From Balamuthia mandrillaris (lineage: Eukaryota > Discosea > Longamoebia > Balamuthiidae): DNA of 64,000 bases. The DNA lies in contig JAVKOQ010000235.1 in NCBI GenBank assembly GCA_031835245.1, positions 1-64,000 of the forward strand. The letters run 5' to 3'. Positions 11,721-22,424 of the stretch are shown here, in pieces (the stretch's first letter is position 1; every line of letters starts with the position of its first letter). The translations under genes and the position numbers were made by a program. The notes beneath the pieces are model-generated. The model was not told the origin of the DNA. It saw nothing but the letters and a program-made list of their open reading frames with translations, and ran no database searches.

Positions 11721-13359
11721 AGGGCTAACGCTTCCTATCCTGTAATCCACTTTAGTGCATTGATTCTTCACCCTTGATCGTCGGCCAGAAGGATAGTGGA
11801 GACCCAGTACGTACTTGCGTTATGCACAATATTCGCCCTTGGTAATCCAGTTCTCAGAGAATCTTCATTGGCTCTCACTCTGGCCTATTTGTGGCGTTGT
11901 CAGTTTCAACTGGTAACATTGTATGGAAACAACGCCTTGGTGGACGGATCGAGAGTACCGCAGCAGTTGTTAGAAAAGGTACCACTCCTGTTGCATTTGA
12001 TCTTGTTATAACTTTTTGTTGTGAACAGAAATTGTTGTGGGGTGCTATGATAAAAGACTCTATTTCCTTGATGCTGAAACTGGCACTATAAACTGGAGTT
12101 TCGCAACAGGCGGGGAGGTCAAATGGTAGCACCAACGGGTTTTTTGATAAATATTTATGTTGTTTATGAGATAAAGGTTAGCTAACTTGGCTTTTATACG
12201 TACGCAGCACCCCGTGTGTTGATGGTGACACTTGTTTTGTTTGGTGTGGTAGTCATGATCACTATCTTTATTGTTTGGATAGCAAGGCACGAACTTGTTA
12301 TTGGAAACTTGATTGCTCAGGCGCAGTACGTATTTACCGAAATTTGTTTCTTTAGGTTTCTCCGTTTTTTTTCTTATCATTCTTTTCATTGCTTTCTTCT
12401 TTCCGTTTATACCCTTCTTTCTTTATAGTTGTTATAATTCTGTTTCTGTTTATCTGTTGCTGTTCTAACGGGGGTTGCAACAGGTCTTTTCATCACCAAC
12501 AATATCTGGGGGATGTTTATACGTGGGTTCGCATTCAGGCAAGTTTTTTTGCATTAATTTAGTGCTATCATCAGGTATTTATGTTTATTTTAGAACCTTT
12601 TGCACCTACTCTACTACAACAGTACATCTCTAACAAACAACGCAGGTAGTAACTCGTACGCCGTTGCTTGGGAACGTTCGTTTGTAGCACCCATCTTTTC
12701 CTCCCCTGTCGTTGATGCAAGACAAGAGGTCGTTGCATTTGGTTGTTGTGACGGAAAACTGTATGCTCTCAACTGCAGGACTGGTGAAATGGTAAATATA
12801 CAAAGATGAAAAGTTGCGAAATGCTCTCGACACTGAATGAAATGATTGACCCGTGCAGATATGGAGCTTTACAACATGTGCGCCTGTATTCTCATCTCCA
12901 TCCTTGTGGCATGGTACTCTTTGGTTTGGTGCCCATGACCACAAGCTTTACTGTTGTGAGCTCTCTAGTGGTAGTCTACTGGCCGAGATCGAGACTCCAG
13001 ACGCCGTGAATGCTACACCCTGCTTGGTTTCAGTTCCTGGTGCTGGTGCGTATCTGTTTAACATTCGCATCTAGTGGGTGCAGCTCGTGGCACTGACCAA
13101 CCACATCACAGACGTAGACTTGCTTGTTAGTTGTTCCGTAAATGGATCTCTGTTGCTGATGTCAGTGCCCAGAAAGTCTTCTGAAGAGTCTCTTTCCCCA
13201 AACCACCCAAGGGACACACAGGAAGGCGCGACATGTTCCCCACACGTGCTTTCCCAAGACTTACTTCCTGGAAAATTGTTTGCCTCCCCAGTGATTCTTA
13301 GTGGGTCGGTGTTTGTGCCGTGCAGGGACGACCACCTTTATTGCTTTGATTTAGTGTGA
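8515..13359 (+). CDS. AASDH: AASDH / acyl-CoA synthetase family member 4 homologue (adenylation, carrier, PQQ-propeller)
   Basis: Twenty exons: 8515-8703, 8774-9390, 9486-9582, 9660-9936, 10038-10057, 10118-10338, 10402-10467, 10529-10618, 10684-10769, 10825-11141, 11184-11407, 11518-11671, 11756-11806, 11858-11978, 12029-12125, 12208-12325, 12484-12538, 12646-12791, 12859-13045, 13112-13359; 1126 aa, close to the roughly 1100 aa of the animal protein. The N-terminal adenylation domain has TSGTTGSP (about residue 250), the completed YGTTE motif, TGD and a GRSDNQVKILGQR hinge. A carrier domain follows with LGATS (Ser about 653, pantetheine site). From about 780 to the end lie PQQ-like beta-propeller repeats (repeated IGSHS, VVGCYD, YCLD words). 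The family activates an acid as adenylate and loads it on its own carrier; the substrate cannot be told from sequence. Exon 5 is 20 nt, and intron 17 starts GC. The usual Lys after TSGTTGxP is Cys here. Confidence 0.92.
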
Positions 13360-13613
13360 GTGAGTCTCTCCTTTCCCAAAGGGGCGGCGCCAAGAGGGAT
13401 ATTTGATGGTGGCCTACCAATCAACGTGGTGGAAAATAAATAAAAGGCGTAGTAGAACTTTTTGGTCGACAGGGAAAAAAAGGAAGGAAAGAAAGTTGTT
13501 CCTCAAGTCTAGCGCGGAGCCGCACCCACCCGCGGAAGGACGCTGAAGCCTTTAAGCCTTTGCTGCTGGTGCTGGCCCTGCTGGCCGCCAAAGTTTTTTC
13601 GTCTTGCAGCGGC

Positions 13614-16600
13614 ATGAAAGAACAGAGCCAGCACCAAGCTCCCTCTCAATCCGCAGCTACTCGTTGGCTGACACGCTTTAGGACGGTGGCACTGCGAAAG
13701 AAGAGCGAGAGAACAGGATGGAAAAAGAGGAAAATACAATTCAACAGAGATGCCCAACGCTTTGGTTTTTTGTGGACAGCAAGGCAGCGACTCGGACAGC
13801 GGGTCCTTGCTGCATTTCCTTTGTGGAAACGAAGCCACGAAACAGGACCAGTGCGTACCATCCATTGCAATCTTGAGAACAAGCTGTTCCGCACAAACTC
13901 TATAAGTACCACCAAATACACCCCCTTGACCTTCATTCCCAAGAACCTTGCCGAACAGTTTGGCAGGTTTGCAAACGTTTGGTTTTTGGTCATTGCTATC
14001 TTGCAGGTTCTTCTTGTTCTTCTTGTTCTTCTTGTTCTGCTTCTGCTTCTGCTTCTGCTTCTTCTCCTTCTGTATCTTCCCCTCCTGCTCCTCCTCCTCT
14101 TCCTCTGTTTTGTTTATTGCAATGCCAAAGAGCCAGATTGTGCTTACTGATACTCCTTGCTTTGTTCCCCTCCTAGTTTATACCGCAAATAACTCCCCTC
14201 AATCCTGTAGCAAGCGTCGTCCCTCTTGTTCTCGTCTTACTTGTCACAGGCATCAAAGAAGCCTGTGAGGACATGGTATGCACATTCTCTCTCTCTCTCT
14301 CTCTCTATGCTCTCTTCTCTTTGTTGCTTGTTCTAACAAACAAAGCAGAAACGCAGGCAGAGTGACAGAAGTGTGAATAACAGGCAGGTAGAGGTGCTGG
14401 TGGATGGGAGGCTGCAACTGGTTCCATGGCGCAAGGTAACGATGCTTTTAAAAGATGTTTTACTCCTCCACCCTCCCCATCAAGGGACCTTACCCGTCAC
14501 GACCACATGAAAAAGGTACGAGTGGGACAGGTCTTGCGGATAAAATGTGATGAAGACATTCCTGCCGATGTTATTTTGTTGAACTCCAGCAACGCAGATG
14601 GACTGGCATATTTGGAAACTGCAAACTTGGATGGGTATTTATTTTTTTCTTCTGCCTCTTGACTACAGCAATACAGATCTGAAATTGATTGATGACAGGG
14701 AGACCAACCTCAAAGTAAGGCAAGCTTTGCCAGACACCGTAGGCTTTAGTGTTGAGGATGTCACCAATAATCCACTGGTCGTCCAATGCGAACACCCTAA
14801 TCCCGAATTGTACAACTTTGAAGGAACTATTAAGCTACCAACTCAAGCAACAGATTTACCTTTAAATTTAGAACAAACCCTTTGGAGGGTACCTACGTTG
14901 TTCCACCCACACTCTCCCTATTGTCTTTATCTCTTAAGTGTTGGTTACTTGGAATAGGGGTGCGTATTGAGAAATACAAAGTGGGTTCTAGCAGTGGTGG
15001 TATATGCTGGTATGGATAGTAAGATAATGAAAAACGCCAGGTTTAGCACTTTCTCCTTATTATTTCAATCATTTTTTTTAACACTGCATAATTTCGTTCT
15101 CTCCTACAGACCACCTCCATACAAACGGAGTTCGTTGGAAAAGGATATGAATAGGACAATATTAACTGTATTTGCCTTCATCCTTTCAGTAGACCTGCTA
15201 GGCGGCATCTTTGCTGCTGTTTGGTTTGCTGCAGAAGGACGTAATCAAACGTATGGTGTTTTATTTGATTTTATTATTTAGTGTTTCTTTGTTGTATGTT
15301 GCTTACTTCAATATGGGTAATTAAAATGAAGCTATTTGAGACTGGAAGACATGGATGAAAACGCTGGCGTAGTTGGCGTCTTGGCTTTTTTTTCTTACGT
15401 CATTCTATTGCACTCCATGGTCCCGATCTCACTTTATATGTACCTCGAGCTGATAAAGGTCATAACAGCTAGTCACATAAATTCTGACCTTGATATGTAC
15501 CACAGTGAAACGGATACACCTGCAAAGGCAAACACTTCAAACCTGGCTGAGGAATTAGGCCAAGTATAACCTTTCTCTTTTGTTGCTATTTCTTTTTTGT
15601 TAGATTTAACAAGAATATTTAATAGATTGAATTTATATTTTCGGACAAAACGGGGACCCTTACCAGTAACGAGATGTTTTTCAAATGTTGCAGCATTAAT
15701 GGAAAATCTTATGGAATCGCTCCACAAGACTCCGAGATCGATCCATCCAGCGACACAGAACGTAACATGGAAGGTATAGAGCCTTCAGATGAGGTAGGTA
15801 CCTCTTTATGCCAATGTTACCATTAGCATGTCCTTTTAAACAACTGTAGGCTTATATCTTCAGAGATCCAAAACTGTTGGAAGATATCGACAGTGATTCC
15901 AGCGACATGATTCGTATGTTCTTCAAACTGCTGGCCCTCTGCCACTCGGTCATCATTGCAAATTCAAGCGACGATGGTTTCAACTCCTCTTTTACCTCTC
16001 TATTCTTCTTTCTTTTCTGTTCCCTCATAATAACAAATAGATGTCTGCGAGAATGCAGAGGATGACGAAGTTGCTAGAAGAACCATCGTATATCAGGCCT
16101 CGTCACCAGACGAAGCTGCTCTTGTTGCAGGCGCCCAGCGCTTTGGCTTTGAGTTTATTGTATTTGTTATGTTTGTTGAAAAGCACTATGAACCTTCACT
16201 CACGCGTATTTTTTTTTGACCCAAATAGGCACGAACTCCTGCTCAGCTATGCTTAAGGGTTGATGAAACAGAGGAAGAATGGGAGCTGTTGAATATTCTT
16301 GAATTTAACAGTGACCGAAAGCGTATGTCTGTATTAGTTAGACGTCCCGAAGATGGTTGGTTTGATTTTGCTTTTTGTTTATGTCTGTAGATGTATTTTA
16401 CTTGCTAATACGTAATGTGTTTATGCGCCTTTCAGGTCAAATCATTTTGCTTTGCAAGGGAGCAGACTCTGTCATTTATAATCGTTTAGCGAAGAAGCAA
16501 AAGCTAGAGGATATCGAGGACAAAACGTATCAGCACTTAAAGCAATTCGCTAACCTTGGTCTACGTACTCTGTGCATGGCCTTTCGGGAAATATCAGAAG

Positions 16601-19567
16601 AAGAGTATGAATCATGGGCCGAGCAGTACGCAGTTGCTGCCCTGCAGATTAAAGGCCGAGATGATGTGGTATGTAATCAAGAACTGCATCTTGCTTTTAT
16701 GTTAACATTTATCTTCATTTGTAATTACAGATTGATGCTGTGGCAGAACAAATTGAAACCGACTTACAGCTGCTCGGGGCTACCGCCGTTGAGGATCGCT
16801 TGCAGGAAGGAGTGCCTGAAGCAATAGAAACCTTGTTAAGGGTAAACGCCAATCATTAGCAACTCGCCCTTTTGACGTGCTAATTAATCTGAATCTTATA
16901 GGCCGGCATCAAAATGTGGGTGTTGACAGGAGATAAAATGGAAACAGCAATTAACATAGGCTTTTCATGTTCTCTGTTGGAAGAGGATATGCAACTCCTT
17001 ATATTTTCCTCTGAACCAACAGAGAACGGTAGAGTTCCTATCAGAAACCACAGAGATGCCATGGCTCAGTTACGGGCTTATGCTAATTCCTACTTCTCCG
17101 ATATTGATGCTAGTAATTGGCAAGACGAATATGCTGCTGCCTCAGGAGAAAGCTCTTCTAGCGTGCAGTGTGCAGACACAACCAACGAAGACTTAGACTC
17201 GTTTTACCGTGAGGACGACAGCGACGTCGAAATGATCTCCAGCTCCTCATCAATTCGCACATCTACAAAAAACAAAACCGGGAACGCTGATCGACAGGTT
17301 TGTAAATTGTCTAACTCTTCTTGGTTTTCATTTACCTAACTCAATTCTATGGCACCCTGCTGGTAAGCAATCCTATGCAGTGATAATTGACGGTGAATCG
17401 CTCAGCCACTTTGTTCCTCACAACGGCACGTTTAATGCATCGAGTGCCCAATTTCTTCAACTTGCCATAAGGTGTAAAGTGCTCATATGCTGCCGAGTTT
17501 CTCCTCTTCAAAAATCTCTTGTGGTTTCCTTGGTGAAACAAGGCATCAGAGCCACCACGCTAGCTATCGGTGACGGCGCTAACGATGTACCTATGATCCA
17601 ATCGTCACACGTTGGTACGTAGCGCGTCGCTCCTCTTCCTCACACACGCACACACAATAATATAATATATTCACCCCTTAATGTTTCATAGGTGTGGGCA
17701 TTAGTGGCAAAGAAGGGAGGCAAGCTGTATTGGCTGCTGACTACGCGATAGCACAATTTCGCTTTTTGGTCCCGTTACTGTTGGTGCATGGACACTGGTC
17801 CTATAGGCGTATGGCTGTACTCCTGCTTTATTCATTCTATAAGAATGTAGTATTCGGGCTGTCGAACTTTTGGTTTGGCGTGCTTAATGGCTTTTCATCA
17901 CAGGTACCTTCATTCAATTTATTGTTTGCACTTTATTCGTTGTGCACGGCTAATTTTATTCAATGGTGTCTGTGTGCAGACTTTGTATGAAAGTTGGGCT
18001 GTGAGTATGTACAACGTTTTATTTACAGGATTGCCCATTCTAGCTGTTGCCATTTTTGATAGGGTTAGTTTTTCTCTACGCTCTCGCCTTTTCGTTAATC
18101 ATAGCCATTTCTTTATGTTCCTAATCGATTTTATTACCACACTGCCCTGTTGGTTTGTATTTGAATATTTTAAGGCAAATTCAAAACAGGTGCGTGAAAT
18201 TTCGCATTTCTCCTCTTTTTCAAAATAAAAAATCCACATTCTCCACGAACGACGCTGCTCCTGCCAATGCATAAGGAGTTTAACGTTGTCTGATGGAGCC
18301 AGGGATGGGCGGGCGATTCAAAGCCTAATAGTCCCGTCGCTCGACCACACTCTCTGCTAAAACATTCATTATGGGATTTCTCACCTGTGTTATTTTGAAT
18401 CTATCAGGAATTATTGGCCTACCCCCAACTATACCAACGTGGCTTACGCAAACAAGAGGTGCATCCTCCCTACCGCTGTGTTTCCTATCCTTTCCATTCT
18501 CAGCTACCTGCGTCTTACAATGCTCCAATTTTAAGTTTTCAACCATCAAATATTGGAAATGGCAACTGTTAGGCGTATACCAGTCAGTGGTTGCCTTTTT
18601 CTTTGGTATGGGAGCCTTCAGCAACGGCAACGTTTCTAAAAGTGGACGAGTATTGGACCTTTTTGGTATGGGACACACAATTATGCTGACCGTTATTCTC
18701 ATTGTTACTGCACGTGTGTCCTTACTCACAAGGTACGTTGGCTTTGTGTGGCAATGAAATCCATCTTCTTTTTTTTGACATGTTTACATCCAATTCTCCT
18801 AGCACATGGACGCTTTACAACCATGGGGCTATAACCTTCAGTCTTCTCGTTTGGTTTTTATTTATCATTGCCTTTTCATTCATCCCTGACAACCCATTGG
18901 CTCATCCGGATGAGATTGCCCGCGATCCTTTCAACTGGATGAGCACCGCTGCGTTTTGGTTGACTCCTTTCGTAGCCACGGCAGTGGCCTGTCTACCCGA
19001 TATCCTGTATAAATTGTAAGTGATTCTCTCCTTTCCTACTATTCGTGAAAAGCACTCATCCTTAGTGAAATATCTTGGGCTATGACAGTATAAAGCGCAC
19101 CTACTTCCCAGAAAACTATCACATTGTGCAAGAGCTGTCTTTGATTGGTCCTACTCCGAGCTCGTCCACAACAGCGCGAATAAAAAAGTGCTCGTTCGTC
19201 GCCAAGCTTCCCCGTATTAACATGTTGCATGGCAAACGTAGATCTGCCGTTGATCTTGACCGTACGATCCTTTTCTTGGCCCATGTGAGTTGTTGCTCGA
19301 ATTCAACCCCGTTCTTGCTCTATGCTCTTAGACACAGGTTTTGCTTTTGCTGAAGATGCTGGCGCCGTTGACCGTCTCAAAGTTCTTGGCCTTCTTCCTC
19401 CTGTGAACGCAACGCCAGGATTAACCCCACAAGAGCTGCTTCCCATCGTCAAAGAAGCTGCCACAATAGAGAAAGACAAACAGAAAGAAAAGACAAAAGA
19501 AACCGAAACTGAAAGTGATACAGATACAGAAACCGAAACTGGGACGGATACAGAAACTGAAACTTGA
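13614..19567 (+). CDS. P4-type ATPase (phospholipid flippase)
   Basis: Twenty-four exons: 13614-14006, 14177-14275, 14349-14435, 14516-14634, 14699-14888, 14958-15040, 15110-15250, 15332-15563, 15626-15793, 15850-15976, 16041-16159, 16229-16355, 16436-16668, 16731-16841, 16902-17297, 17368-17614, 17692-17903, 17980-18063, 18175-18189, 18408-18458, 18536-18732, 18803-19015, 19089-19261, 19332-19567; 1350 aa. Diagnostic P4 motifs are all present: DGET (split by intron 4), SDKTGTLT with the phosphorylated Asp, [21 protein letters not shown], the YPQLY loop and the C-terminal HTGFAF. P4-ATPases move phospholipids from the outer to the cytosolic leaflet, usually with a CDC50 partner (none here). 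The N-terminus ([10 protein letters not shown]) is typical. The C-terminus ends in a Glu/Thr/Asp repeat tail. Exon 19 is only 15 nt. The class (ATP8A-like or other) is not assigned. Confidence 0.95.
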
Positions 19568-19882
19568 ACATTTAAAGTCCTTGGGACAAAGGCTACACAA
19601 AAAAAAAAAAAACAAAAAAACAAAAAACAAGGGCAAACAAGGACAAAGTGTACTGTGGAAGAGGCAAGCCTCCTTCTACGAAGGTTTGGTAACGGGATGG
19701 TAATGGTGTATTTGGTGGAAAATGTGGTGGTTTTAGTTCAGTGGGTGGTGGCGGTCGAGCAACCCTATTTTTCTTGAAGACTTGTATGAGCACCAAGAAA
19801 ACAGGCAAGCCAGGCAAGGCAGTTTGTGAGGCTGCCTTCCCCTTCAACTTCTTTTTTGCTTGGTTGGGCGAGTAGTCACCAT
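19568..19882. other. Intergenic region
   Basis: This region contains an A-rich run (19599-19629), probably the 3' UTR end of the flippase gene, and the upstream flank of the GRF gene. I see no coding exon. Confidence 0.5.
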
Positions 19883-19890
19883 TATAAAAA
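19883..19890 (+). promoter_or_regulatory. Probable TATA box of the GRF-finger gene
   Basis: TATAAAAA lies 29 bases upstream of the ATG at 19919. At the usual 25-30 bp spacing, transcription would start almost at the start codon, leaving a very short leader. Confidence 0.5.
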
Positions 19891-19918
19891 TATCAGCGCT
19901 TGTTTGCCGCGTACGGAA

Positions 19919-20605
19919 ATGACTGCCAATCTTGTGGAGGCAAATAGGAGCTGCGGCGCTCCGCCGCCGTGTTGGTGCCCAATGGCTCGGCCTAGTGCTA
20001 TCGCACAGATCAAACAAACAGATGGGCTTCATCCAGGCAAGAAGTACTGGCGCTGTGCTAGATGGAGCTGCGCTTTCTTCCAGTGGGCAGGTGCAGTCCA
20101 ACTTGATGGCAAGCAAACCGCCAAAAACTCCGCACATAGAACGGCAAAAGGCTGCCTCCCCTCCCTTCACACTGGAGCTGACAATAGCTGCCAAGGATTG
20201 CCTTTCGTTAAAGTAGCTCCTTGCGTAACTGCACGAACCTCATCCCTTGGTCTGCTCCTCCTTCAACAAATCAACGAAGCAGCCACAGTCCCTACTATCA
20301 CCGCCTCTCACCACAACCAGCAACCTACAACAACCGCCCCTCATTACCCGCATTACCAGCAGCAGCAGCAACTGCAAACACACACAGCACAAGGAAGGCC
20401 ACCTGCTCTTCATTATTCAGAAAAAACGTATAGCGCTAACAGAAGGAATCCTCAGACTACCCAGAACAACTACAAGAAGGAGGCCGCCAGCAACAGTCAC
20501 CCCAAGCGAGCCTTTGCTTGCTCCCCTCCCATTCCTATTCCCATTCCCATCCCCACAGTAGGCAGAGGGAAGGAGCACCAACGAGGACGAGCCAAGTTGC
20601 CGTAA
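19919..20605 (+). CDS. GRF-type zinc-finger protein
   Basis: Residues about 12-60 read CWC, then GKKYWRC and CAFFQW, the CxC...C...C-x-FF-W pattern of zf-GRF domains. These occur in TOP3A, APE2, NEIL3 and TTF2, where they bind single-stranded nucleic acid. The ATG at 19919 follows a TATA-like box; the frame is open further upstream but without an ATG. The remaining 170 residues are Gln-, Thr- and Pro-rich and unrecognised. Other frames are also open across 20150-20560, so the C-terminal frame, and whether an unseen intron changes it, is uncertain. No enzymatic domain is attached, unlike the larger GRF proteins. Confidence 0.65.
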   Translation: MTANLVEANRSCGAPPPCWCPMARPSAIAQIKQTDGLHPGKKYWRCARWSCAFFQWAGAVQLDGKQTAKNSAHRTAKGCLPSLHTGADNSCQGLPFVKVAPCVTARTSSLGLLLLQQINEAATVPTITASHHNQQPTTTAPHYPHYQQQQQLQTHTAQGRPPALHYSEKTYSANRRNPQTTQNNYKKEAASNSHPKRAFACSPPIPIPIPIPTVGRGKEHQRGRAKLP

Positions 20606-20822
20606 AAAAAAATCGCATAGCATAGTGTCGACAAAATAAGATCTTTCAATAAAAAAATCGGGTTCGCTCGTCTTAGTGTTTTGGAGGATGAAAGACTAAT
20701 CAGACACAACGAAAAAAGACTAATCAGACCTTTTGATTTCTTTTTTCGTTGTCCTTAGATCTTATGATCTTTGCGCCGCCTTGAGGCAAAACACTGCAGA
20801 GGGTCACCGAGTCTATCTGACA

Positions 20823-22161
20823 ATGGGGCGCATGTCCAAGAACAAAGGCAAGGACCGAGGGAGCGTGGCTGCTGCCCCTTCCCGCTCCAAAAATGTTAAA
20901 GCCAAAGCGTCAACAAAGGGAGCTGCCGCAAGGGCCATGACCTCAACAAGACACGGTAAAAAGGGGACCACCTCCCACAGCGGCGCTACTGCTCTTGTTG
21001 GAGTTGTTGCCTGTTCAGCGGACCTATCCGAGTGTTTATTGTTGGAAAGGGAGAGCTCGCTGGAGTTTAAGGAGTTCATGCAAGGCACTGTCTGTTCTTT
21101 CAACCTCTTCAACAAACGCTTTGTCTCACAGTCCCCCCCCCCCTTCCACAGATGCCGTTGATAAAAGTGCTTCAACCGCACAGAAGGCTGCTGGTGGACC
21201 CCCTAAGCTTCCTAAGGCTCTCTCATTCCTTGAGCGTAAGTTCTACTTTATGACCACGGACGAGTTGGAGGCTGTGTTGGCCCACTCTTCCAGCCCAACT
21301 GACTGGGAGACCTTCTGGCAGCACCACTGGAAGCCTCTCTCCTCTTCCCTTCACTCTTCGAAATCGTCCCCCATTTCTACGGCCGATTCAGCCTCTTCTT
21401 CTTCTTGTTCTTCTCCTCCTCCTCTCACAACCACAACTTTGGCAGCAACAACCACAGAGGCGGAAGGGGAAGATGGTGAGAATGAGGGGGGGAAATCTGT
21501 GCCGCTACCGCCGCTTAGAAAGGACCTATTTGAATGGCTGAACAAGGATGCTCAACAAAAGATAGAGCGTTTGCTGGCTTATCGCAAACAAACCCAATTG
21601 GCAATGACATTGGGCTGCACCTGGGATCTACCCACTTACTACGTACCTAAGCCATCTAACTCTGATGCTAAGTGGCAGGCTGTGTTGCGTGGGTTCAGCC
21701 GTGACCTCGGCCTTGCCCATTCAGCACCTTTTCTACGACGGATGGGCGGCGGCGAAGTTGTCACCACCAGCACTGGCGCTACTTTCTTCTTGGCAACTTG
21801 TGATGCTGTTGTTGCCGCCGATGCAAGCGGCAGTTGCGATACCGCTGATGGGGGTGGCAATGGTCACGACGGTAATGGCAACAGTGAACTAAGAGAGGAG
21901 CAAACGGCTAGCAGCAGCCCTCCTTTGCTGAGCGCCACCGCCAAGTATTTGCCTATGGATGCTGCGCTACAGTTTTTCGAGACATACGTGCAAGCCCTTG
22001 ATCACATGACTCTCCATTGGGAAAAATCGTGGAAACAACATGGCCTTCAACTGGAGGAAGTAGACATCACCCGTAAGCGTGAGTGGGCTTCTGCAAGACT
22101 GGACGTGCTCCAAAAGACAAAAACCCAACGGGCTATCAAAAACCACAGCAGCGTCCAATAA
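20823..22161 (+). CDS. Unrecognised basic/Ser-rich protein
   Basis: Two exons, 20823-21093 and 21152-22161; 426 aa. The frame change at 21094-21151 is best read as a 58-nt intron: GTTCTT donor (also used by intron 1 of the flippase), C11-TTCC polypyrimidine tract and an ACAG acceptor. The N-terminal 60 residues are Lys/Ala/Ser-rich and could be a nuclear signal. A moderately conserved-looking core begins LERKFYFMTTDELEAVL, and later parts include LFEWLNKDAQQKIERLL and a Trp-rich C-terminal segment (LHWEKSWKQHG). I recognise no family. Low-complexity Ser and Gly/Asp stretches separate the segments. Confidence 0.7.
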
Positions 22162-22424
22162 TAATAGATGAACTCGAGTTTCTTGGCCCTTTTGGTAGCG
22201 AAGAAACAGGGGCCTCGGCGTAATGAGTGCACCATTATTAGTATATTAATTGCAGCCGCCGAAAAGGAAATGAAATGACGCATAGCCGCCACTTTTGTGT
22301 GGTAACGTTACAAACCTGACCGACCGTTTCTTCGGAAGCAAGCAACCGCAAAGCCAGTAGTTGCGGCCGCTCCTGAAGAAGGAGAAGGCCCCTTCCCCCA
22401 AACCCACCAAAAAAAAATTAAAGA

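Noticed and set aside
13990-14176. Leu-rich segment following flippase exon 1 as a coding extension
   Set aside because: It is the in-frame translation of a TTC/TTG-rich intron; the P4-ATPase sequence resumes at 14177 after a CCTAG acceptor.
21094-21151. Apparent frameshift at a C11 homopolymer in the gene 20823-22161
   Set aside because: A 58-nt intron with GTTCTT donor, polypyrimidine tract and ACAG acceptor joins the frames exactly; the same donor type is used in the flippase gene. An indel is not needed.
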